Below the pieces are notes generated by a model. It saw nothing but the letters and a program-made list of their open reading frames with translations. It was not told where the DNA came from and did no database searches. A stretch of DNA of 64,000 bases from Actinomyces sp. ph3 (GTDB lineage Bacteria; Actinomycetota; Actinomycetes; Actinomycetales; Actinomycetaceae), in assembly GCF_000308055.1 (NCBI RefSeq), contig NZ_CAGY01000003.1, positions 1 through 64,000 on the forward strand, read 5' to 3'. The translations under genes were made by a program, and so were the position numbers. Below, piece by piece: positions 46,031-54,081 of the stretch (the first letter of the stretch is position 1; each line of letters begins with the position of its first letter).

Positions 46031-46161
46031 GGTTTCAGTTTGCGCCTTTCTGCCCGTTAGAACCATGAGGTAAGGCCCTGATTGACCCCTGGTTTTCCTT
46101 GGGGATGTACCCTTGTAAACAATCAATGACACACCCACCGCGCCGCTGCCAAGGAGGGCCA

Positions 46162-46866
46162 GTGCTCACTCTGAGCCAACATATCGACCAGATCCTCGGG
46201 ATCTTGCTTGCTCTATTCCTTTCTTCTCTGATCGGTTTGGAGCGTCAGGCACGCGGAAAAAGTGCTGGTCTTCGTACTGATGCGATTGTCGGTATGACCT
46301 CAGCCCTTCTCATGGTCGTATCGAAGTACGGTTTTAATGACGTGCTTGCGGCTGATCTTGTCCGTGTTGATCCCTCTCGCGTCGCCGCGCAGATCGTTTC
46401 CGGAATTGGCTTCCTTGGCGCGGGTATTATTCTGACCCGCTCGGGAGCAGTCCGAGGCCTGACCACAGCCGCTACCGTATGGGAGACAGCCGGGATTGGT
46501 ATGGCATGTGGCGCAGGTTTGTGGATTGCGGGAACCGCTGTCACATTGATGCATTTCATTGTTGTTTTTGCACTCACACCCCTTTCACGCCACATCGGTC
46601 CTCATGCTCCCCGCCGTCCCAACACGATTGTTTTGGAGTTGGTCTTCGATCCCGGTCAAGGGGTCATGCGTCGCGTATTGGGCGTGATGACAGATTCAAA
46701 GTGGCGCGTTTCCGAGGTTCGATCTGACACTGAGGGTAAACGCGGACATGCATTCATTGAGACGACGACCGCCGACCGTGTTGCGCTTCCTGCACTGATC
46801 GCCACAATCTCTGATCTTCCCGGCATCTATTCCGTTGAGGAAGCGGACCCTCACGGCGCGGACTAA
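46162..46866 (+). CDS. MgtC/SapB-family membrane protein
   Basis: Protein of 234 residues. The N-terminal 145 hold about five helices with the MgtC signature (SSLIGLERQARGKSAGLRTDAIVGMTSALLMV, ERQ and GLRT being conserved, and GIGFLGAGIILTRSG...VRGLTTAATVW). A small ACT-like cytoplasmic domain follows. MgtC-family proteins affect magnesium homeostasis and virulence in some pathogens; the function of this subgroup is not settled. GTG at 46162 follows AAGGAGG at 5 bases. Confidence 0.88.
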   Translation: MLTLSQHIDQILGILLALFLSSLIGLERQARGKSAGLRTDAIVGMTSALLMVVSKYGFNDVLAADLVRVDPSRVAAQIVSGIGFLGAGIILTRSGAVRGLTTAATVWETAGIGMACGAGLWIAGTAVTLMHFIVVFALTPLSRHIGPHAPRRPNTIVLELVFDPGQGVMRRVLGVMTDSKWRVSEVRSDTEGKRGHAFIETTTADRVALPALIATISDLPGIYSVEEADPHGAD

Positions 46867-46962
46867 GTGTCCACGGCCTCGGCGCTTATGTCACAACAGT
46901 CGTTTTAGTGGCACACTTAGATACGTGTGTCCTTCGACATACTTATATAGAAAGGTTCGCTA

Positions 46963-48282
46963 ATGTCTCAGGATCCTCAGTCACAGGGAAATCGACTCGA
47001 CCCGTGGTTTGATGCCTACGCAGATCGAGCTCATAACCTGCGAGCTTCTGAGATTCGCGCACTGTTTTCTGTTGTCTCTCGTCCCGAGGTTGTTTCCCTT
47101 GCCGGCGGTATGCCGAATTTGAAGGATCTTCCCCTTGAAAGCCTCGCTGAAACCGCAAAGAGCTTGATCTTGACCTCTGGTGCTCAGGCCCTGCAGTACG
47201 GTTCCGGTCAAGGCTGGGAACCTCTACGCGAGCAGCTGGTGAGCGTGATGACCTATGACGGAATCATTGGCGCCGACCCCGACGACGTGGTGATCACTAC
47301 CGGCTCACAGCAAGCCCTTGACCTTATGGCAGAGCTTTTCATCAACGCGGGCGATGTTGTTTTGGCTGAGTCTCCTTCGTATGTGGGCGCTCTTGGGTGT
47401 TTCCGTGCTCGCCAGGCCGATGTTGTTCACGTTGATTTGGATGAAGATGGCCTGATTCCCGAGGCCTTGGAAGAGACGATCCGTCACCTGAAGTCCGCCG
47501 GTCGCGCCATTAAATTCCTCTACACGATTCCGAATTTCCAGAACCCTGCTGGCGTGACTTTGACCCTTGAAAGGCGTCAACGCATCGCGGAGATTTGTAT
47601 GCGTGAGCACGTGCTGATTTTGGAAGATAACCCCTACGGTTTGCTTGGCTTCCATTCGGATCCCCTGCCCGCTATTCATTCTTTCTCCCCCGAAGGTGTT
47701 GTCTACCTGGGCTCGGTTTCTAAGATGTTTGCTCCCGGTATGCGTATTGGTTGGGCACTTGCTCCCCACGCTATCCGCGCAAAGCTGATCTTGGCCTCGG
47801 AAGCAGCGATTTTGTCTCCGGGTATGTTCGGACAGATGTTCTTGTCCAGCTATCTGAACAATTACGACTGGTATGGCCAGGTCAAGGTCTACCGGGCAAT
47901 GTACGCCGAGCGCTGCAAGGCAATGTTGGATGCTCTTGATGAGTACATGCCCGAGTGCTCGTGGACGAAGCCTCTTGGCGGTTTCTACACCTGGGTCACT
48001 TTGCCCGAGGGCCTGAATGCTCGCAGCATGCTTCCCCGCGCTGTAAAGGCCCAGGTTGCCTACGTTTCGGGTACTGCCTTCTACTATGACGGTCGCGGTA
48101 CTGACCACATGCGTCTGTCCTTCTGCTATCCGGAACCGGATCGTATTCGTGAGGGTGTCCGCCGCCTTGCTGGGGTCGTTAATGCTGAAAAGCAATTGGT
48201 CGACATGTTCGGCGTTGCCCCCGAAGAAGATACTGAATTTTTAACTAACCGTCATGACGGTTCCGTTCATACCGAAGACTGA
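46963..48282 (+). CDS. PLP-dependent aminotransferase
   Basis: Fold-type I class I/II aminotransferase of 439 residues in the 2-aminoadipate/kynurenine aminotransferase-like group. PLP is held by Lys in LGSVSKMFAPGMRIGW; VVSLAGGMPN is near the N-terminus and YTIPNFQNPAGVTL carries the Asn. No DNA-binding domain is present, so it is not a MocR regulator. AGAAAGG lies before the ATG. It is followed after 15 bases by the ligase gene. Neighbourhood with ddl and parAB is shared in other actinobacteria. The amino acid substrate is not predictable. Confidence 0.85.
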   Translation: MSQDPQSQGNRLDPWFDAYADRAHNLRASEIRALFSVVSRPEVVSLAGGMPNLKDLPLESLAETAKSLILTSGAQALQYGSGQGWEPLREQLVSVMTYDGIIGADPDDVVITTGSQQALDLMAELFINAGDVVLAESPSYVGALGCFRARQADVVHVDLDEDGLIPEALEETIRHLKSAGRAIKFLYTIPNFQNPAGVTLTLERRQRIAEICMREHVLILEDNPYGLLGFHSDPLPAIHSFSPEGVVYLGSVSKMFAPGMRIGWALAPHAIRAKLILASEAAILSPGMFGQMFLSSYLNNYDWYGQVKVYRAMYAERCKAMLDALDEYMPECSWTKPLGGFYTWVTLPEGLNARSMLPRAVKAQVAYVSGTAFYYDGRGTDHMRLSFCYPEPDRIREGVRRLAGVVNAEKQLVDMFGVAPEEDTEFLTNRHDGSVHTED

Positions 48283-48297
48283 CAAGGAGAAACCCTC

Positions 48298-49248
48298 ATG
48301 TCCGCTCAATCTTTGAAGGTCCTTATTGTCGCCGGAGGTCTGACCCACGAACGCGATGTTTCCGTACGTTCGGGGCGACGTGTTGCAAATTCGCTGGTCA
48401 ATCAGGGTTTTGCAGCCAAGGTTGTCGATTTCGACCAAAACCTTCCCTCTGCAATTACGGATTTTCAGCCCGATGTTATTTGGCCGCTTGTGCATGGCTC
48501 CATCGGCGAAGATGGATCTTTGCAAACACTTCTTGAAGGAACCGGAATTCCTTACGTGGGTTCAACGCCCGCCCAGGCGATGCTCGCTTCGAACAAGCCT
48601 ACTGCGAAGGCTTTGGTTGGTTCCGCGGAGCTCGATACCCCCGGGTGGATCGCCCTTCCCCAGCTGCTTTTCCGTCAGCTTGGTGCACACAATGTCTTGA
48701 AGATGATCGAGGCCGGTCTGACCTTTCCCTTGGTTGTTAAGCCTTCCTCGGGTGGATCTGCCCTGGGTATGTCCAAAGCCTACGATGCCGGTGATCTGCG
48801 TTCAGCAATGGTTGATGCTTTCTCTTATGAAGAGCACGTTATGCTTGAGCGCTACGTTGCTGGACGTGACATTGCGGTTTCGGTCATCGATTTAGAAGAT
48901 GGGCCCCTTGCGTTGCCTCCTGTCGAGGTAGCCACAGATGATGGGCACTACGACTACGAAGCTCGTTACACAACTGATGAGAGTGAGTACTTTGTGCCCG
49001 CTCGCCTGAGCGACGACGAGATGACGGATGTGCAGTCTGCGGCCATCCAGATTCACGAGCTGTTGGGACTGCGTGATCTTTCACGTATCGACTTCATTGC
49101 TGATGAAGACGGAAACTTCTGGTTTATCGATGCGAATGTTTCACCCGGCATGACCGATACCTCGCTGTTCCCTCAGGCTGCCGAAGCAACAGGCTCTTTC
49201 GACGAGATCTGTGCATCAATCGTTGAGTACGTCGCACAGCGTGCATAG
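48298..49248 (+). CDS. D-alanine--D-alanine ligase family (ATP-grasp)
   Basis: ATP-grasp ligase of 316 residues. It has the N-terminal GGLTHERDVSVRSGR, VHGSIGEDGSLQTLLE (glycine-rich D-Ala site), FPLVVKPSSGGSALGMSK (ATP loop) and the metal-binding FWFIDANVSPGMTDTSLFPQAA. It is shorter than Ddl of E. coli only slightly. Ordinary Ddl makes the D-Ala-D-Ala end of peptidoglycan precursors. The motif DANVSPGMT replaces the usual E-x-N-T-x-P-G-M-T, and residues differ enough that another dipeptide product is possible. AAGGAG precedes the ATG. Confidence 0.82.
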   Translation: MSAQSLKVLIVAGGLTHERDVSVRSGRRVANSLVNQGFAAKVVDFDQNLPSAITDFQPDVIWPLVHGSIGEDGSLQTLLEGTGIPYVGSTPAQAMLASNKPTAKALVGSAELDTPGWIALPQLLFRQLGAHNVLKMIEAGLTFPLVVKPSSGGSALGMSKAYDAGDLRSAMVDAFSYEEHVMLERYVAGRDIAVSVIDLEDGPLALPPVEVATDDGHYDYEARYTTDESEYFVPARLSDDEMTDVQSAAIQIHELLGLRDLSRIDFIADEDGNFWFIDANVSPGMTDTSLFPQAAEATGSFDEICASIVEYVAQRA

Positions 49249-49290
49249 CTGCCTCTGCCAGATCAGTTTCGCTCAATAGTTTCGGGCTAC

Positions 49291-49329
49291 AAGTTTGGGG
49301 CTACACCACCATGGTGTAGCCCCAAACTT
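49291..49329. terminator. Bidirectional terminator
   Basis: Eighteen-bp perfect stem (49291-49308 with 49312-49329), 3-base loop, between the convergent ligase and HAD genes, with T-rich DNA on the plus side and A-rich on the other. Confidence 0.85.
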
Positions 49330-49342
49330 TATTCTCAAGTCG

Positions 49343-49978
49343 TTAAAGAATGCCCAGTTTCTTCAAGTTTTCTCTAACATCATCGACGTTTTCCCAGGTC
49401 AGAGCGCGTATATCAAGATACTCCGCAGCCTTGACGTACTCAGATCGATCATCAATATAGAGAAGTTTCTCAGGCTCTCGTTGGGTCGAAGCAAGCGCTT
49501 CCCGATAGATCCCTCTATTCGGTTTTGTGATACCGACATGCGAGGAAAAGATCATCGGACCATTGATATACCTTTGCGCCCAAACGCTTTCCATCACTAC
49601 TGATGCGTGCGTCGCGGGCATGTTCGTGAGTAACCCTAAGTCATACCCCACACTTCTGAGGTCACTGAGAAGATGAGCCGCTGCTTCGTCGATAGCGTGC
49701 ATACGCGAAGCGTCCGCTGTCACTAGCATGCGGATTTGATCTTCTGATGGTTGGGGTAGGCCGCAATCTCCTGCTACTGAATCCCAGAACTCTAGATCCG
49801 ACATTCCTACGTCATATGTGTCGCGATGTGCCCACACTGCTTTATCGACCAGCGACACGCATTCCGCAGAGTCATCAAGGCCAATAATCGACGCGAATTC
49901 TCGCGGGTCCGGACGTTGGCTAACTAAGACTCCTCCGACATCGAAGAAAATTAGTTCAGTATTGAGCTCGTCAGCCAT
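49343..49978 (-). CDS. HAD-superfamily hydrolase
   Basis: Phosphatase-like protein of 211 residues. Motif I is IFFDVGGVLV: nucleophile Asp present, but the usual second Asp is Gly, as in some HAD-IA members such as YihX-like sugar phosphatases. Motif II is LLTNMP and motif III/IV KPNRGIY then LLYIDDR. The ATG at 49978 has GGAGG at 9 bases. It sits between the ligase and parB, where an insertion is unusual, and has no clear partner. From 49979 to 50244 nothing was recognised. Confidence 0.8.
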   Translation of the reverse strand: MADELNTELIFFDVGGVLVSQRPDPREFASIIGLDDSAECVSLVDKAVWAHRDTYDVGMSDLEFWDSVAGDCGLPQPSEDQIRMLVTADASRMHAIDEAAAHLLSDLRSVGYDLGLLTNMPATHASVVMESVWAQRYINGPMIFSSHVGITKPNRGIYREALASTQREPEKLLYIDDRSEYVKAAEYLDIRALTWENVDDVRENLKKLGIL

Positions 49979-50244
49979 GTATGTCAACCTCCGCCTCTAT
50001 TCTCCCGCATGACTGTCGATTCAACAAAATTAGCGAAAGTTATTCTCACGTTCAGAACTCCTGCGTTATCACTGCATTTATTTGTGGTACAGAGCGACTT
50101 CTGACCGCTCAGATAACGTGCACCTTCTTTATTTCAACCGGTCTGTTATTAACGATCCGCACCACCGCTTACTTTGGCTGAGTGTTTTGCGCTTATGCAA
50201 ACTATGATTTCGCGGAGCCATCACTCTTCCTGATATCAAGCACT

Positions 50245-50276
50245 GTGGGCGATGTTTCACGTGAAACATCGCCCAC
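50245..50276. promoter_or_regulatory. parS: parS site in a 32-bp perfect palindrome
   Basis: The canonical 16-mer TGTTTCACGTGAAACA lies at 50253-50268, and the symmetry extends perfectly to 50245-50276. It is the binding site of ParB, encoded next to it. The extension could additionally form an RNA hairpin downstream of parB. Confidence 0.9.
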
Positions 50277-50347
50277 TAGCTCGTCATCGCGGAATCTAGG
50301 TGTTCAGGATCAATCGCTACCCGTTCATCTGCGAATTAATAGCCGCA

Positions 50348-51661
50348 CTATTGCCTGTTCGCATGCGGGAGGAGAAGGTCAGCAAGCCGTTGCAGATCAT
50401 CCGAGCCTGCAAACTCGATGATGATCTTTCCCTTCCTCTTACCTTCGGAAACGGTTACGCGCGTATCCCAAGCATCCGCAAGTACTTGGCTCATGTGCTC
50501 TCCGAGCGGAGACGAAACCTTAATACGCTTCAGCGAACGCTTCGAAGGACGCTGTACTGAGCCGAGGCGTACCAGTTCTTCAGTTGTTCGAACCGACAAG
50601 CCCTCAGCAATAATCCTATTGGCGAGGATCTCCATATCTTCAGGCGTAGGTAGGCCAAGAAGTGCACGCGCGTGCCCTGCGGACAAGACCTGTGCCGAGA
50701 CCTTCTTTTGCACCGAGGCCGGGAGTTTCAGCAAGCGAAGGGTATTTGCAATTTGCGGACGAGAACGCGCAATCTTCTTCGAGAGTTCTTCCTGCGTAGC
50801 CCCAAAATCCGCCATGAGCTGCTGATACGCAAATGCTTCTTCCAAAGGATTCAGCTGCGCTCGATGGAGATTCTCAAGTAGTGCATCACGGAGCAGGTCT
50901 TCGTCATCAGTGTGTCGAACGATCGCGGGGATTGAATCCAGGCCAGCAAGTTCGCTTGCTCGTAAACGTCGCTCACCCATAATCAGTTCATAACGAGCCT
51001 CCGGCTTCTCCTCAAGGAACGCCTTGAGTGTCTCAGAAGGTTGCTCATTCAGGGGAATGCGTCGAACAACTACCGGCTGCAAGACACCAACTTCTCGAAT
51101 CGAAGCTGCCAGTTCATTCAGGTCGTCTTCATCGAATACTTGGCGCGGTTGACGGGTATTTGGAACGATCTGCTCAAGCGGTATTTCTGCGAACGTGGCA
51201 CCAGGCACTTGCATCAAATCCGATGTTTCACGTGAAACATCGTCACTCACATGTGCTGAAGTGCTCCCATCAGACTCATGCATTTTGTTTCGCGCGGAAC
51301 GAGTAGAGCCGGAAGATTGAGACGAAGCAGTAGTGACAGACGCACCTGAGATAGCCGCGACCTTCTCATCATCAGAACTGGTACTCGCTGCAGTCTGTGC
51401 ACTCGCCTTAGATCGAGCCGATGACTTGGACTTCAGCGATGCTGACTTAGCGGTTCGAGATTTTGGTTCCAACAAGTCACGAGCGGAACCACCACGCACC
51501 GTTCCCGACGACCTACGCTCACCGGGAAATAGAACATCGAGAGGTCGCTTGGCCACGTCTTCAGGCTTCTCAGTTTGGGCAGGGGGGATGAGTGCACCCA
51601 AACCTCGCCCTAAACCTGTACGTCGTTGGGACTTATGAGTCGATTTTGATTGCTCGGCCAT
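50348..51661 (-). CDS. parB: Chromosome-partitioning protein ParB
   Basis: CTPase and parS-binding protein of 437 residues that organises the origin. A basic N-terminus (RTGLGRGLGALIPP) for ParA contact is followed by an unusually long Ser/Ala/Lys-rich linker (about residues 45-150), the ParB N-domain with GERRLRAS (the CTP motif), the helix-turn-helix (EELSKKIARSRPQIANTLRLLKLP) and a C-terminal dimer domain. A parS lies inside the coding sequence at 51224. It is downstream of parA, but a terminator-like hairpin and a parS between them suggest its own promoter. Confidence 0.95.
   Translation of the reverse strand: MAEQSKSTHKSQRRTGLGRGLGALIPPAQTEKPEDVAKRPLDVLFPGERRSSGTVRGGSARDLLEPKSRTAKSASLKSKSSARSKASAQTAASTSSDDEKVAAISGASVTTASSQSSGSTRSARNKMHESDGSTSAHVSDDVSRETSDLMQVPGATFAEIPLEQIVPNTRQPRQVFDEDDLNELAASIREVGVLQPVVVRRIPLNEQPSETLKAFLEEKPEARYELIMGERRLRASELAGLDSIPAIVRHTDDEDLLRDALLENLHRAQLNPLEEAFAYQQLMADFGATQEELSKKIARSRPQIANTLRLLKLPASVQKKVSAQVLSAGHARALLGLPTPEDMEILANRIIAEGLSVRTTEELVRLGSVQRPSKRSLKRIKVSSPLGEHMSQVLADAWDTRVTVSEGKRKGKIIIEFAGSDDLQRLADLLLPHANRQ
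51224..51239. promoter_or_regulatory. parS: parS site inside parB
   Basis: Perfect TGTTTCACGTGAAACA within the parB coding region, flanked by two further symmetrical bases per side. Confidence 0.9.
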
Positions 51662-51702
51662 GCACACTTACCAATCTCGCGAATACTGAATGTTGAGTCC
51701 AT

Positions 51703-51718
51703 TGTTTCACGTGAAACA
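51703..51718. promoter_or_regulatory. parS: parS site between parA and parB
   Basis: Perfect TGTTTCACGTGAAACA, 42 bases upstream of the parB start. ParB bound here could affect parB transcription. Confidence 0.92.
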
Positions 51719-51781
51719 GCAAAATGTGTATCAAACAAGCAAAAACGCGTTTTCAGAGACGCGTTCTCCTGAGAAAAAGAA

Positions 51782-51821
51782 TCAGGGCTTCAATCGCATA
51801 TCGAAACGACAGAAACCCTGA
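51782..51821 (-). terminator. Possible terminator after parA
   Basis: TCAGGG/CCCTGA stem of 6 bp with a long loop, followed on the minus strand by TTCTTTTTCTC. A second small hairpin AACGCGT/ACGCGTT is at 51744-51765. Confidence 0.4.
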
Positions 51822-51851
51822 AAAAATGATTTTAGAGAACGAAACGAAATA

Positions 51852-52721
51852 TCACTTCGCCAGACGATGGCTCAGCTCGTATGCAGCCTTGCGATAGGCA
51901 AGTGAGCCGGCACCGTTCGGATCATAAGTGATAACGCTCTGCCCATAGCTTGGTGCCTCAGAGACGCGAACCGAACGAGGGATGACAGTCTGCAGCGTCT
52001 GCTCAGGGAAGTGTGAACGTACCTCATTCTCAACTTCCTCGGATAAGCGCGTACGCTTGTCGGCCATCGTGAGCAGCATAGTTGAAACATGTAGTTTCGG
52101 GTTGAGGTCTGCACTGATCCGATCGATGGTCGACCACAGCTGGCTCAAACCTTCAAGCGCGTAGTACTCGGTCTGAATCGGAATCAAAACCTCGTCAGCT
52201 GCAACCATGACGTTCAAGGTCACCAAACCAAGCGAGGGCGGACAATCAATAAAGATCAGATCAATTTGCTGATATGCCTGAACGAAGTACTCAACAGCAT
52301 CGGCAAGACGAAACTCTCTACGCTCAAGATCAACAAGCTCAATTTCCGCGCCTGAGAGATCAATAGTAGCCGGGCATACCCACAGGTTATCCATATCTGG
52401 GCAGGCCTGAAGAACCTCACCAATCGTCAATTGACCGGTAATGACCTCATACGTCGAAGGCGTCCCGGGACCATGAGCAACGCCCAGAGCACTCGAGGCG
52501 TTGCCTTGAGCGTCTGCATCGATAACAACAACCTTCAGACCGGCCTGCGCGAAAGAGGCCGCGAGATTGACAACAGAAGTCGTCTTACCAACGCCACCCT
52601 TCTGATTCGCTACCGCAATGACACGTGTCGAAGCGGGTACACCAAACTCCGCCTTCTCAAGGAACTCTCGATCCTGGAAATTCCGCGTAATTTGGTCCGA
52701 AAGTGGGGTATCGCCGGCCAT
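51852..52721 (-). CDS. parA: Chromosome-partitioning ATPase ParA
   Basis: Walker-type ATPase of 289 residues that moves ParB-parS complexes. Deviant Walker A NQKGGVGKTTS near residue 33, then VVIDADAQGNASSALG and LIFIDCPPSLG. The ATG at 52721 (MAGDTPL) is used; AAAGG lies upstream of it. It follows rsmG in the usual order with a 97-base gap. Confidence 0.96.
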   Translation of the reverse strand: MAGDTPLSDQITRNFQDREFLEKAEFGVPASTRVIAVANQKGGVGKTTSVVNLAASFAQAGLKVVVIDADAQGNASSALGVAHGPGTPSTYEVITGQLTIGEVLQACPDMDNLWVCPATIDLSGAEIELVDLERREFRLADAVEYFVQAYQQIDLIFIDCPPSLGLVTLNVMVAADEVLIPIQTEYYALEGLSQLWSTIDRISADLNPKLHVSTMLLTMADKRTRLSEEVENEVRSHFPEQTLQTVIPRSVRVSEAPSYGQSVITYDPNGAGSLAYRKAAYELSHRLAK

Positions 52722-52818
52722 AAAACACAAGCCTTTCTCACACGTCAATGACACAAGTGTAGGCAGTCATGCCCACGGGAGAAAACCGAGGACACACCCG
52801 GGGAAAAGAAATGGGGAA

Positions 52819-53490
52819 TTAGGAACGAAGTCTCTTCGCAACAACGACGTAAGTCGAATCGTCTTCCATTACGGAAGGAACCTCATGGATCTGAGCACTC
52901 AGGTGGTGACGCTTCAACTCAGCTGCAGCGGCCTCGACTTCTTCACCCGCACGGCGCCCCTTGAGAGCGACAAGAGAACCACCGGGAGCAATAAGCTTTG
53001 AGGTCATACGTACGAGCTTCGTCATATTCGCCAAGGCACGTGAGGTCACCACATCAGCTTTACCCTTACCGCGAAGTTCCTCAGCACGAGCCTGATGAAT
53101 ACTGACATTATCCAAACCAAGAGTATCCACAACATCAGCAAGCCATTCGCAACGTCGCGCCATGGGCTCAGCAAGATGGACATCAAGATCTGGGCGACAA
53201 ATCGCAATGACAATCCCGGGGAAGCCTGCCCCAGAACCGACATCCAAAACCTGTCCCTTCTTGGGAAGAAAATGCAAGACGGCGGCAGAGTTCACCAAGT
53301 GCCTCGACCAGAGTCGGGGGAGCTCACGCGGACCGATCAGCCCGCGGAGCTCACCTTCCTCAACAAGCATGTTCGCAAACTCGGCAATGTCTGGGTAGGC
53401 CAGACCGAAAAGCTCTCGAACTTCGGGTCCGGGAACCTCAAGTTCAAGGTCATCTTCGGCCTCGCGAGGGGAATTACCGAGCGCGTCCAC
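52819..53490 (-). CDS. rsmG: 16S rRNA (guanine527-N7) methyltransferase
   Basis: SAM-dependent enzyme of 223 residues that methylates G527 of 16S rRNA; its loss gives low-level streptomycin resistance. VLDVGSGAGFPGIVIAI is the SAM site; SRHLVNSAAVLHFLP and SRALANMTKLV are RsmG-specific. It starts with GTG directly after the jag stop, with no gap, so the two are translated together. Confidence 0.95.
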   Translation of the reverse strand: MDALGNSPREAEDDLELEVPGPEVRELFGLAYPDIAEFANMLVEEGELRGLIGPRELPRLWSRHLVNSAAVLHFLPKKGQVLDVGSGAGFPGIVIAICRPDLDVHLAEPMARRCEWLADVVDTLGLDNVSIHQARAEELRGKGKADVVTSRALANMTKLVRMTSKLIAPGGSLVALKGRRAGEEVEAAAAELKRHHLSAQIHEVPSVMEDDSTYVVVAKRLRS

Positions 53491-54027
53491 TCAGGCCTCC
53501 TCGGCCTCGTCGGCGGAGTCAGAATCGGCGTCAGCATCCTCAACAGGAAGGATCACAACGCGACGACGGGGCTCAACACCCTCGGACTCACTGCGCAGAC
53601 CCTCGGAAGCAACAACGTCGTGGCAGACCTTGCGCTCGAAGGGGTTCATGGGCTCAAGCTTCTGGGGCTCACCGGTCGCGCGAAGGCGGGCGATTGCCTC
53701 ATGGGTGAGGTCCTGAAGATCAGCCTTACGATCAGCGCGGAAGCCCGCAATATCGAGCATGAGTCGCGAGCGTTCGCCAGTTTCAGTCTGAACAGCAAGG
53801 CGCGTCAGTTCCTGAAGGGCGTCGACAACTTCGCCATCCTCGCCGACCAAATGATCCAGAGCAGAGGGATCTTCCGAAATGATCTCTACTGATGCACGAC
53901 CATTTTCAACATCAATTTCGATGTCGCCGTCAAGGTCAGCGATATCCAGCAGTTCTTCCAAGTAATCGGCAGCGAGCTCGCCTTCTTCCTCAAGGCGCGA
54001 GAGCTCGTTTGTCGTTTCTTCGCTCAT
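53491..54027 (-). CDS. jag: Jag/KhpB RNA-binding protein (KH and R3H domains)
   Basis: RNA-binding protein of 178 residues. An acidic N-terminus and KH domain (residues 60-100, including LVGEDGEVVDALQELTRLA) are followed by an R3H domain (LTHEAIARLRATGEPQKLEPMNPFERKVCHD) and an acidic tail rich in Asp/Glu/Ala. In other bacteria KhpB with KhpA regulates cell elongation genes. It sits between yidC and rsmG as usual. Confidence 0.93.
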   Translation of the reverse strand: MSEETTNELSRLEEEGELAADYLEELLDIADLDGDIEIDVENGRASVEIISEDPSALDHLVGEDGEVVDALQELTRLAVQTETGERSRLMLDIAGFRADRKADLQDLTHEAIARLRATGEPQKLEPMNPFERKVCHDVVASEGLRSESEGVEPRRRVVILPVEDADADSDSADEAEEA

Positions 54028-54081
54028 GTTTATCCTCCGTAGGGGTTTGATGCCTCAGGCATCGAATGGTCTATGGGCGCC

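Noticed and set aside
47305-48195. 296-codon minus-strand frame opposite the aminotransferase
   Set aside because: Antisense to a full-length enzyme with a recognisable PLP-Lys motif; no initiation signal.
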